Positions 19,701 through 28,500 of a stretch of DNA of 64,000 nucleotides are shown piece after piece. The first letter of the stretch is position 1. Every line of letters starts with the position of its first letter. The position numbers and the translations under genes are program-made. The notes beneath the pieces were generated by a model, which did no database searches, was not told the DNA's origin, and saw only the letters and a program-made list of their open reading frames with translations. Source of the DNA: Aurantiochytrium sp. KH105 (lineage: Eukaryota > Sar > Bigyra > Thraustochytrida > Thraustochytriidae); assembly GCA_003116975.1 (NCBI GenBank), contig BGKB01000015.1, positions 620,001 through 684,000 on the forward strand, given 5' to 3'.

Positions 19701-21016
19701 AGAAACGCGAGCCCACGTGCAATGCCACGCAGAATGACCTCCTTATCCGTTGCGTCGAGGCGGGTGGTTTCCTCGAGGTCGGTGTCATCCTGGGATTCGT
19801 CGGGGTTCCTCAAATCTGCCATCTTTTCGTACAAGAGGTCGTGCAGAGAAACGTCGCAGCGGTCCAAAACAAGCTGGAAATGGCCACTGGCGGTAATACA
19901 AGCACCACGCAAACATACAATGTTATCGTGATGGAGGTCCTTCCACAGCTGTGACTCGCGAACAAGAGCTTCGCGATCATCGAGTTGCAGCTTGTGGGCC
20001 CGCGTGCTGCGCACTCGCTTCACAGCCACACTCTCTGATTCCTCGTTTTGGTGGTGTGCAGCTGGCAGAAGAACACCTGCGAGGACCTGCGCAAAGTGAC
20101 CTTGACCAAGAATGTCTTCGGGTTCACAGAGCTGGACGCGGTCTTCGGCTAAAGTTATCGCAGTCTGTTCTTGTGCACTGATGAGCGTTTGGGCCAGGAG
20201 CGCGGAGGCCTTTTGTTGTCTTTTCGTGCCGACAAGGCCCTCGATCATTTCGGTTGTGTCCACCTTGGGTTCTCGCTGTATCCACTGCGAGACCTCCATG
20301 AAGGCGCCCCGGTTCGATCCGAGCCCACTCTGCTGAATGGTTTTCAGCGCCTCGACGAGGTCGGCGCGAGCATCTGCCCGGTCAGCTTCGTCGTCGACAA
20401 TTGGACGGGCTTTTCTGTCGCCTTTGATGGTGTGACGTCGCAGCAGCTGATCCTCGCCGAAAAGGGCCGCAAGACAAAGCGACGAGGCTAGTTTGAGACT
20501 CTGCTCCACCTCGAGGAGTGCTTTTGCCGCAAGTGGGGCTCGAAAGAGCTCCAGTGCTCGTGCTTCAAGGCACGACGGCGTTGCAAAGCGCTGACGCAAG
20601 ATCACAACGACGTCTCGCATTTTGGCCTCAATTGTCAGAAGCGTACCCTCTGGTCCATCTGCGGAACCTTGGCCGTCGGGGTCGGGATAAAGATTTCCTG
20701 CCATGGGGTTTCTGGTGGTCACGAAGGGAAACGACGATCCAGATGCGGCCGATCCTCTTGTGCTTGATCGTCCCCTTGCGTTAAAGCTAGTTCTCCGCGG
20801 AGACGTGCCGTGGAGAGCGGCATCTTGCGCTTGTTGCTCTTGTTTTTCAGCTTGCTGCCATCGCGAGAGGGTGGGTTGGATGTCCTGCTCCAAGATGCTC
20901 AACAAGTACTTTGCCCTCCGTTTGCACGTCACGGCGCCTTGCAAGGCAGTCTTGGTCTCGTCCACGAGCAGCGTCACGAGCTCCACGCCAGAGGTGGGGG
21001 TGTAGTCATTCTGCAT
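16772..21016 (-). CDS. TKL-type kinase-like protein with armadillo repeats, probable pseudokinase
   Basis: The frame is open to 21790, but that extension is Arg/Ala/Ser junk crossed by a CTG repeat. ATG at 21016 (MQNDYTPTSGVELVTLLVDE, 1414 residues) begins folded-looking sequence. An N-terminal helical region (about 1-290) precedes a kinase domain (about 297-570). The glycine loop is LGQGHFAQV, and the Lys is in VAVKRV. The catalytic loop is MCGDLQPANVLL, so HRD became CGD, and DFG became NFE (KLANFELV), losing the Mg-binding Asp. APE is kept (YMAPEV). An acidic linker (about 685-720) leads to about 14 armadillo repeats (about 770-1390) with the consensus VQxxACGALxNLAxxNxRNK. ARM repeats bind partner proteins, so a scaffold with a weak or dead kinase is my reading. 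TKL-like ARM kinases are common in protists. Confidence 0.85.
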   Translation of the reverse strand: MQNDYTPTSGVELVTLLVDETKTALQGAVTCKRRAKYLLSILEQDIQPTLSRWQQAEKQEQQAQDAALHGTSPRRTSFNARGRSSTRGSAASGSSFPFVTTRNPMAGNLYPDPDGQGSADGPEGTLLTIEAKMRDVVVILRQRFATPSCLEARALELFRAPLAAKALLEVEQSLKLASSLCLAALFGEDQLLRRHTIKGDRKARPIVDDEADRADARADLVEALKTIQQSGLGSNRGAFMEVSQWIQREPKVDTTEMIEGLVGTKRQQKASALLAQTLISAQEQTAITLAEDRVQLCEPEDILGQGHFAQVLAGVLLPAAHHQNEESESVAVKRVRSTRAHKLQLDDREALVRESQLWKDLHHDNIVCLRGACITASGHFQLVLDRCDVSLHDLLYEKMADLRNPDESQDDTDLEETTRLDATDKEVILRGIARGLAFLHSKSIMCGDLQPANVLLNHDLGLVKLANFELVTRGADNASREPSYMAPEVLQAPAEWTTMADMYSFAIVVWELYYREPPYNESGTDDLATRVLHGERPELLEGVALRAWVTNIMERCWAHNPLERLSATEVLEKLEFRGSARQSTRMVRGLLTLFTNARIPRSRPSVTSVSKVRMIQLLLKELSEGPSDPVRTLQSLHDALWREWHAGKTEELRSEACSRGVVIDLKRIFDAHLSGQGPEEVVESKADDEKNYEDESSHDDSSDEDEDDNDEEENEVERSEKTSSIAGDVDENIFTSALWVLRYALSVQGAVALRETAVFSYAMGDRVLELLEAYPESPEMQAAGCSALAVLAFLSPRNADHLVHTLGAGKAVVRALLAHPNDIAVQENACVAVQRLAGTNESRVELNQTLEAGIAVLDAMRRHSETETVVVQALGALSNLAVEERNQEILGQELGAGEEIRNAMRSHLAEASVQRSACGALQNLSANDRNQTILGQELNIGVEIVAAMRKHKKNPAVLRLACGAVRNLASNNIRNKEILCQDLNVGDDIVRAMSVFPIDEELQSEGCDALLNLAEDDLRNAQILGQDVHACEEILRAMLEHKENWLIQEKGCDAVLTLAIDDMNKEILGQRLKAGLVIAEAMRMHRDNPIVQENACGALQNLASRNSRNKEILCQKLNVGVQISLAMKAHADHAGVQEYACGALWNLAATNARNKEILCQEVGAGHEVVEAMRAHPKALGVQEQACGVLRTLAGNDRNKVILGQHLHAGADIIHAMRANISSASLQRNACGALQNLALDDENRETFIRDLGATSALLEAIRAHRNNASVQVNALGALRNLAAYSVPGEQEILTADEDVAHEVALVMSMHQDQPRVLELGCGVLRNLATGSERDRATLGKNEEIITEILEAMRSHPEHPGLQQAACAAVYAFACNSAARSKLRSLGAVEDVKTAKARFTGLKGPRQALRKLNAWF

Positions 21017-21240
21017 GGCGCGAATGCCGGCCGGCTCAGCCCCGCTCCGCTTCGTCTGCTCCGCTCGTCTTGCGGGACCCGCGCGCGCCGTTCTGCCGGG
21101 CCTCCCCTCCCCTCCCTCTCGCGCTCCGCTTCTCCGCTCGTCCGCCGGCTGCTCCACGGCGAGCTCGACCTCGACCAAGTGCGGGCTCTGGTCGCTCGCT
21201 CTCCCTTTCCGAGGACTCCTGGCTCGGACGGTCACGCTCC

Positions 21241-21290
<50 letters not shown>

Positions 21291-22083
21291 GGCGAGGACG
21301 AATCGTGATACAGACGACGACGATGCTGCCCGCCGGCCGTGACGACGGGGAGCCCCCGCTCGTCGCGCTGCAGCCCGACCCGCCGCCGCCGCCAGGCGCT
21401 GCGGCCGGGACCAGCCGCCTCTCTCTCAGGAAAGCGCGCTGGCCGGCCAGGACGCGGCCTCCGTGAGCGGCCGGCCTCTGCGCGCAGCTGCAGCTCGCCG
21501 CGCCTCGCCTCGCCGCGCCTCGCGTCGCCGCGCCTCGCGTCGCCGCTGTCCGGAGCGAGCTGGCTGGTGCGGGCGAGGCGCCGCGCGTGCCGCTCCGCGC
21601 GCCCTCGCGCCTCGCGCCCTGCGTGCGAGCGTGCAGCGCACCGCCGCGCGCGGCACGAGGCGCCGCGCACGCACACCCGCCCCGCCTGCAGCTGCATGGC
21701 GGCGAGGCGCGGGCGCAGCGCGGCGCGGCGCGGGCTTCGCTCGCCTCGCAGGCGCCTCGCGCGGCGGCCGCGGTGGCTCCGGCGCAGCACGTGCAGAAAA
21801 AAAGTGCGCGAAAGGCGAAAGGAAAGTGCGAAGCGGCCGCGGAAAAACAGGGGGTGTGCGCGCAGCGCGCCTTTCCGGCCACCCCTTTATTATGATGTAG
21901 TATCTGCTTCGCTACTTTGTCTGACAACTAGCTTCCTCTCTCTGTCTCTCTCTCTCTCTCTCTTTGCAGACAATCTTCCATGCACTGTGAAGCCTCGCTG
22001 AACAAGTGAAGTGGTTATTTCTGTTTGTAAATGCTTGGTTTCTGCGACAGCGATCGATCCCGAGAAAATCAAAACAACGAAGC
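21017..22083. promoter_or_regulatory. upstream region of the ARM-repeat kinase gene
   Basis: 1067 bp. It contains a CTG microsatellite (21242-21289, 16 copies), a very GC-rich block with repeated CGCCTCGCGTCGC-like units near 21495-21545, then a CT tract (about 21935-21965) ending in TTTGCAG. That last element looks like a plus-strand splice acceptor, which would place a 5' leader intron before the small ORF that follows. Open frames across the region are compositional. Confidence 0.4.
21242..21289. repeat. CTG/CAG microsatellite, 16 copies
   Basis: Perfect trinucleotide run. In the minus-strand open extension of the ARM-repeat gene it would encode poly-Ser, but it lies upstream of the start I prefer. 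Confidence 0.95.
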
Positions 22084-22287
22084 ATGCAAGGCGCTGGTGG
22101 GCGCTTTGAATTCACAGCGCTACCGGGCGCTGTAAGGAATGCTTCTGGTGCCGGCTGGGACAACCATGAAGAACAGCATGTCCATCACCATCACGGTCGT
22201 TGTATCAAGAACAAAAAGACGGAAAATCTGAAGAAGCTAGCCATTGGGTTTGCACTTTTGTTTCTGTTTCTCCTCATCGTCCTCTGA
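22084..22287 (+). CDS. possible small tail-anchored protein (67 aa)
   Basis: ATG at 22084 gives a 67-residue product with a His-rich segment (HEEQHVHHHHGRC), a basic stretch (KNKKTENLKK) and a C-terminal hydrophobic helix (LAIGFALLFLFLLIVL). This would suit a tail-anchored membrane protein. A CT-rich tract ending CAG at 21969 could be the acceptor of a leader intron. I recognise no family and the reading may instead be part of a longer spliced gene. Confidence 0.3.
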   Translation: MQGAGGRFEFTALPGAVRNASGAGWDNHEEQHVHHHHGRCIKNKKTENLKKLAIGFALLFLFLLIVL

Positions 22288-22891
22288 ATCAGTGCAGGTG
22301 TAAGCGACAATGGTGGCATTCTTGGCTCCATAATTCCTGGTCTCCGCGGTAACCCCCCTTGAAGGAGACATGTCTCTTGGAGACGACTTCGTGCCAGATC
22401 CAGAGCAAACTTGCACGAAAACTCACAAGCCCAACATCATTACACGGATGATCAAGGATTCCGTAAACGTGAAAAGTACAGCGGTCACATTCTCGACATG
22501 CCCAACATAGCAACGATGGCGAGAGACGGCATAGATTTTATGGATGGACACTCAGCCTCTGAGCGGGTGGGCGCAATGACGCGCGCAGGCTCTCTCTCGA
22601 GTTTACCAGCGAAGAGCCTTACAACTAGTAAACTTGTTGCGCCTGCCGACGCTTTGCACGATCCTGGTGCAGTCCATGAGAGTGTCTTCGATGCCTTGCA
22701 ACGCTCGTTGAGCACTATGCGATGAAACTCACTCTGGTATGGAGATTGTGATTGTCGTCTGCTCGTCCCCAGGAGAAGCGTTTGACCTACTACGAGTACG
22801 TTTTGCATCAGAATCAGGAATCAAGATCCAAGAGGGTGTATGTGTGTGTGTGGTTAGGGTCGTTGCGACAGCCATAGGTAAACTCATTTGA
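22288..22891. other. unresolved region with two short coding-like frames
   Basis: 604 bp. Two plus-strand stretches have protein-like composition: 22370-22498 in one frame (begins MSLGDDFVPDPEQTC) and about 22495-22725 in another (contains ARDGIDFMDGHSASER). They overlap and cannot both be read without splicing. I could not find a convincing intron joining them. A short GT run lies at 22838-22852. Either a missed multi-exon gene or untranslated sequence. Confidence 0.25.
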
Positions 22892-24907
22892 TCAAACGAT
22901 ACTTGTCAGTTGCGGAACCAATGTTTCCCTCACGATCTTGAGCTCATCAGATGCCTCGCCCGGGCTCAACAGCTTGCGTGCGCGCCCTAGGTCAATGAGC
23001 TTGACATCTCCGGAACTATTGATAACGATGTTACGTAGCGCCACGTCTCCGTGCAAATACCCGGCGGTGTGGAGCGCACTCAGCGCTCCCTCAATCTTGT
23101 TGGCGAGGGTGGCAAGTCCTCCGGAGAGTGAGATGCGCTCTGCCACTTTCGATCCACCAGCGCTCAAGGCCACACCTTCCTGTGTCGTAAGCACGCCCCG
23201 GAGTGCAAAGAACGCGTCCTGGCCATGTAGAACGAGTTTTGGCAGAACGCCACCCTGGAGGTGCTTGAGCTCCCCGTAAACCTGCGCTTCGTGCAGCAGT
23301 TCGCGGTTCGCGGACTTGGCATAAAGAGATACCGTCTTTAAAAAGCACCGGTGACCCTCAACATCAACGTTGCCCATACCAAGCCCGACGCTGCACAGCA
23401 CGTCCGTGCCTTCGTGCTTTATCCAGTACCGCTCCCCCAGGTCGAGCTCGATGACGCGCGAGCCGTCGTCGGCAACGAGATTGAGCCTCTGCCCGAAAAG
23501 AGCCTGCACGTCTTGCGTGTACATGTCCTGTATGTCGGGCGTATCATCTGGGTCGTCGTTTCTCCCATCGCTGTCCTGCTGAGGCGTGTCATCGAATCGC
23601 GTGTCTTCGTCAGCACCCTGTACGTTTGGACAATTGAACCAGTTCCAGAACGGCTTCCGCGGCTGGCCACGCACGTGCTCACTGAGGGCGTGCGCATAGA
23701 AGAGCAGAGTCGCGTGGCCAAGAGCCATGCCGTTTGGGTTGCAGTGAGTGTCGTCTTGCTCTGGGTAGAAGGCATCCGTGACGTAGACGGCACGTGGACG
23801 ATTGCCGAGGCGAACAAAGAAGGTCCTGTAGCTGTTGGTCAGCATTCCGAACTTGCACCCAGACATGACCATGTACATGACGAGCTGTCCCAAAGGGTCT
23901 GCGACCGTCAGCCGCCAGCTGATCACATTCAGACGGGGCTCGGTGTGATCGCCGTTTTCATCGAGTCGGATAACAGTCCTATGGGAGCCCGAGGGCAAGC
24001 ACCGGTTGTACTCATTCACGATCGAGATCCAGGGCATAGTCCCCGTCCGCTTGCACTCAACGCATGCTACAAGAGAGCCGTCGTCTACGGAATAAGTCTC
24101 ACCGTCCATGAAACGGTCCCCAAGGCCAAAACCGAGGCGCACTTCTCGCTTCATCTGATACATGCACCCAAGAGTCACGGAACCACGCGAAAGATCTTCG
24201 ATGACGGGGTGGAGGCCGTGGGCGAGTACCTTGTCGTGGTACTTCATTGCCCAGGACTGCACCGGCGTCTCGCGCTCCGTAGCGGACTCCGCGGCAGAGT
24301 CCGTGGCAAGAAGCTGGGACATAAGTTTTGGGTTCCCAACTTGTCTAGAGAGCAGCGTGGACTTGAAGATATCGAGCGCCTTGCGGGTGTCATCGCCAAA
24401 GTAGCGCCAGGGTTCGATGAATCTGGGCTGGAAGATCCAGGGGACGCTGCCCGCGGATCTAGTCGCTCGAGACGATCTCACCGCTAAAGACCTGGGGTGG
24501 GGCGGCACGGCTTCGGCTTCGGCTCCAGCGGAAGCCAGAGCGGCATTCGCGCTCCTTCGAACTTCGCTCGTTCGTTCCCGCGCGGCGACAGGGGGAGCGA
24601 CGTACGCCACGTCGCTGTCGAACCACTTGTAAATCGTGCGGTTGTCGCCCTGCTGTGTGGCACCGAGACTTCTTTCCTCTTTGCGGCCGAGGTCCACACC
24701 GAGCGTGTCCGCACGCTTGAAGATTGCGTCAACTTGAGCGGCGCTGAGTCGCTCGATCCATGGGAGAGTGACCTTAGCAAGCAGCTTCGCTTCGTCCCAC
24801 TCCTCCACGCCTGCGAGCTCCTCGTCCGGTACAGGCACCAGACAAGGCGCACCGACGCCATCCTGGGGTCGGACGCCAGTGTCACGAGCGCGCGCGCCCT
24901 CCGCCAT
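22892..24907 (-). CDS. Crinkler-like protein: REase-fold nuclease plus protein-kinase-like domain
   Basis: 671 residues from ATG at 24907. Residues 215-385 carry a PD-(D/E)xK restriction-endonuclease-like signature: D275/D276, then the E-x-K motif VECKR (E284, K286), then Q341 in a following helix. Residues about 485-671 form a kinase-like C-terminal domain. It has a Lys in CFLKTV (524), a catalytic loop YLHGDVALRNIV (H619, D621, N626) and a metal site LIDLGRARKLL (D639). This nuclease-then-kinase order matches the Crinkler (CRN/CR) effector-type architecture known in oomycetes, chytrids and other eukaryotes, thought to derive from mobile or host-conflict systems. No secretion signal or LFLAK-like header is seen, so it probably acts inside the cell. 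It is intact, with core motifs in place, and shares a 665-bp upstream region with the ORC5-fusion gene. Confidence 0.75.
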   Translation of the reverse strand: MAEGARARDTGVRPQDGVGAPCLVPVPDEELAGVEEWDEAKLLAKVTLPWIERLSAAQVDAIFKRADTLGVDLGRKEERSLGATQQGDNRTIYKWFDSDVAYVAPPVAARERTSEVRRSANAALASAGAEAEAVPPHPRSLAVRSSRATRSAGSVPWIFQPRFIEPWRYFGDDTRKALDIFKSTLLSRQVGNPKLMSQLLATDSAAESATERETPVQSWAMKYHDKVLAHGLHPVIEDLSRGSVTLGCMYQMKREVRLGFGLGDRFMDGETYSVDDGSLVACVECKRTGTMPWISIVNEYNRCLPSGSHRTVIRLDENGDHTEPRLNVISWRLTVADPLGQLVMYMVMSGCKFGMLTNSYRTFFVRLGNRPRAVYVTDAFYPEQDDTHCNPNGMALGHATLLFYAHALSEHVRGQPRKPFWNWFNCPNVQGADEDTRFDDTPQQDSDGRNDDPDDTPDIQDMYTQDVQALFGQRLNLVADDGSRVIELDLGERYWIKHEGTDVLCSVGLGMGNVDVEGHRCFLKTVSLYAKSANRELLHEAQVYGELKHLQGGVLPKLVLHGQDAFFALRGVLTTQEGVALSAGGSKVAERISLSGGLATLANKIEGALSALHTAGYLHGDVALRNIVINSSGDVKLIDLGRARKLLSPGEASDELKIVRETLVPQLTSIV

Positions 24908-25572
24908 GGCTCAATGGCTGCTTGGTTCGCAATTTGCTGACCAGACTTTCTTTCTCTCTTTCTCCGCCAGCGTGCGACCCCTCTCTGGCTGGACCCAGGG
25001 TCCGGTCCCTTCTGACCAAACCAACCTATTCGAGATGAAACCGGCCTAACTCTCTTCGGTCGACCTTGGGAAAATGGGTTGCGCAAAGTCAGTGCCGCGG
25101 GGCGGTTTCTGGGGAAGAGACCCGGCGCAGCGGCGATAGGCCGCTTCGCCTAACCACCGCCGTTAGCCGGGCTAACGACCTCGAAGCCGCGAGGAGCAGA
25201 GCAGAGTAGCGCAACAAGACGCGCGACCGGGACCCAGACCCCGAGGCCGCGAGCGCGAGCGCGAGCGCGAGCGCGACGCGCGAGGCCGCGACGGGGCGGC
25301 GCGGACGCGGCGCGGACGCGGNGGCGCGCGGGAGCGAGACGCCGCGCACGAGAGCGCGGCGCCGAAGCGAAGAGCGCGAGGCGCGGGCCGACGACGACGC
25401 CGCCGCCGCCGACGACGGCGGCGACAAGGAAGAAGGCGACGGCGGAGACGAGAGCGTTCGAGGTGCCGCGACGCCCGTCAGAGCAAGGCGGACGCCCTCG
25501 AGGCGTGCTGCGGAAACACAAACGACGCCAGCGGGACAGCGCAGCGGGAGAGCGCAGCGACAAAGACACCAA
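24908..25572. promoter_or_regulatory. shared upstream region of the nuclease-kinase and ORC5-fusion genes
   Basis: 665 bp between divergent start codons. The half near the ORC5-fusion start is extremely GC-rich, with GCGAGC repeats (about 25248-25275) and one undetermined base at 25322. No coding content is believed here. Confidence 0.45.
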
Positions 25573-28500
25573 ATGCGAAGCAGCGCAATCGCTCGTGTGA
25601 GCGCAAGCGAGGTGGAAAACCCATCGCCCATCTCTGTCGACTTTGACCAGCACAAGATCGAGGTCAGGTCAGGAAAAAAATCTCGGCGAGAGAGCTTGCG
25701 ATTCTCGACGCCCAAGATCCCGGAAAAGGTCCGCGGCAAGGATCTTCGCCCCAAGTTCCAGCCCCTGTGGAAGATGCTTTCCAAGCGAGGCTGGCGGGCC
25801 TTCAATACCAAAGACGGCTTCTTTTACGCCAAGCCGCACGTAAAGAACCGGCAAGCCGGAGCAAGCAATGTGGACATGTGGCTTGGTCCAAACCCTTTGC
25901 TCGATCACCTTGCGGAAAAGATGCATGAGTCCTACTACGATATCTTTGGCGAATTTTACGCCAAGTTCCCCGACGAACTCAACAATGCCTCTCTGCCGGA
26001 ATCAGAGGGCGACTCCACACCGACGCACGAGCTGCTCAACAGCGCTCTAGAGGCCGAGGCTGCGGCGATGTCTGCCCGTAAAGCGGCCGCATCTTCTGCT
26101 TCCAACAAAACTCGGTCGCTGCCCGCACATCATCTTAGCAAGCGCCGTAGAAGGTCCAGCGGTGGCCATTGGGCGCCCGCGGGAACGATGGGGAAATCGG
26201 ACGAGGACGACGATGACGACGAGAACGACGAGGACGACGACCGTTTGGGCGTCGATCGGACGCGGCGGAGACGGTCACTCCAAGGTAAGCCAAGTCCTGG
26301 CTCCGAGGAGCAGGACATTGGAACCTGGGTGTGGCCGCAACTCCAGGCAGAAGGATGGAGCCATGCCAACGGCGATGCTTTCAACTCATTCTGCTATCTC
26401 ATGCCAAACATCGCAAACAAGTCGAAAGGCACCAAAAATAAGAACATGTTCATGGGCGAGCGCATGCTCGGAAGATACGTCCTGCAACACCGTCCTGATC
26501 TCGTTGACGCGTGGCGAGAGGAAAAGGAAGAGGCTTCAAGACAAGACATGGCACGAGCAAACAAGCGTTCCAACACCGTAAAGAAAACAAAAAAGCGCAA
26601 GCGGCGCAAGGAAATGGAGCGCATGCGTCGAGAGGGAAAGGATGAGCTCGACAACTTCAACTTTGCTCGCGATGTCACCTTCCAGATGCTCTGGCCCAAT
26701 GTCCTGCAACGGGAAATGGGATGGGTATACTTTCCTCATAACGGACTCGAGGCCGCATGGGCTTATGCGCTTCCTGGCGTGAAGAAGAGCGAAGCCGTCC
26801 TTGGCCAGACCATGTGGACTGACGAGGATGAGATTGTTGAGCTTGTCAAGCAAGATCCAGAGATGGCTGCTCGCGCGGAGGCCATCATCCGACGCCAGAT
26901 CAGCCGTCAGGCCGGGCTCGCAGACACCACTGCTGCGATCGAGCGTGATCTCGCCGCGCAGCGCTCGCAGTCGGAGCGCCAAGGCGGATCATCGGAAAGG
27001 AGAAGCAGCAATAATCCGCAGACATTGAAGAGGAACAAGCAGACGCAAAACCTTAGGAAAATGAAAACCAAGATGACGCAAAACCGGCAGATGCTCCAAG
27101 ATCACCAGCAACAAGACAAGGAGCGTTTTCAACGGCATCGCACTGTCTCACCTCTGAGCGAGCAGCACGACGAAGTGAGCAGAGACAGCATGCACAGCCA
27201 TCCGTACCAGACCAAAAAGCTGCCCCTGGCCAAGGCGCGCAAACGCTACCCGCTGACCGCGCAAGCATCTTTTCAAGATTTGTGGTCGGTCTTGCGTAAT
27301 CGTCTCGGGTGGGGCTTTATTCCTTACTCGGGTATTGAGGGCAGCTGGCTCTATCTCATGCCAGGGGTCACGCGTCGTGCAGATGGATCGATGGGCGTGA
27401 ACATGTGGTGTCGCGAGAATGTCATGCACGAGCACGTCTTGTGCACGCAAAGTATCGCAAAACAGGTCGAGGACATCTTTGAAGAGGACGTAAGAAATGC
27501 AAGGCTCGAGGAAGAGCATCGTCGCGACCAGGAAGCGGCGCGTGCTCGTGCCCAAGAACAACGCGAGAAGGAGCGCAAGCTGCAAAAGGAGGCGCGAGAA
27601 GCGCAAAAACGCAAAGAGGCTGAAAACAAGCGTCGACAGGTGCTAAAGGCCAACAAACGCAAGCAAAGGAATGCCGCTCTTCGCGCCGAGCTCAAGGACA
27701 AACTTCAGGCCCGCCTCATGGACAAGGCGAGCTTCAACGACATTTGGAACTTTCTTCGTTACGACTGTCACTGGAAATACTTTCCTTGGTCGGGTCTCGA
27801 AAACAGCTTTGCATACGCCTTACCTGACGTGCCGCGAGCCTCGGATGGCAAGATTGGTCACGACATGTGGCTCGAGGAGTCCGCGGTGGTCAAATATGTT
27901 CGTGCTCATCCAACATGGCTTGATCGCTGTGAGATGCATTTGCGTGAAGTACTTTGCGAAGAGTACGCTGAAAAGATCGGCGTTGACAACCTCGAGGGTA
28001 TCTTCGGTGAGGACACGGATTTCTTGGTCTCGGGCCCTCAGCCAGCCTCGACGCGTGAAAACAATGAGGATGATTCGGGGAGCGCCCTGCAGTCCGAGGA
28101 TGAACAAGAGAACGAGGAAAACAGTCTGGATGGCGATCACGAAGTCGGTAGCGATGACCACCACCACGATGAGGACGACGACGCAAGTGATAACGAGGAA
28201 GAAGACAATCAAACCGCCTCTTCGGACATGGACGTTGCAGACGAAGGGGAAGACGAGGACGAGGAGAACCTGCCTCCCTTGCCACGCAAGGTGCGAGAGC
28301 GTACTAACGCGGAGGAGGGCGAGTCCGAAGACGATCTCAGTCGGGCGGACCCGTCACTACGAGAGCGCGCCACCAAGGTCTTTGAAACATCTGACTTTGC
28401 AAGCATCTGGAACATCCTCAAGACGTCAGGCTGGAGATGGTTCCCAGGGAGTGGTTTGGAGGACTTTATGTACGCCATGCCTCACGTCAAGCAAAAGCGA

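Noticed and set aside
21017-21790. N-terminal extension of the ARM-repeat kinase frame
   Set aside because: It is Arg/Ala/Ser-rich, crosses a 16-copy CTG repeat and a GC block, and has no folded-looking segment. ATG at 21016 begins conserved-looking sequence.
22006-22287. Cation-efflux transporter N-terminus suggested by the His-rich stretch and hydrophobic helix
   Set aside because: Only one hydrophobic helix is present and no conserved Asp/His transport motif follows.
23351-24487. A 378-codon plus-strand frame opposite the nuclease-kinase gene
   Set aside because: Its composition is that of reversed coding sequence, and the minus strand holds the nuclease and kinase motifs.
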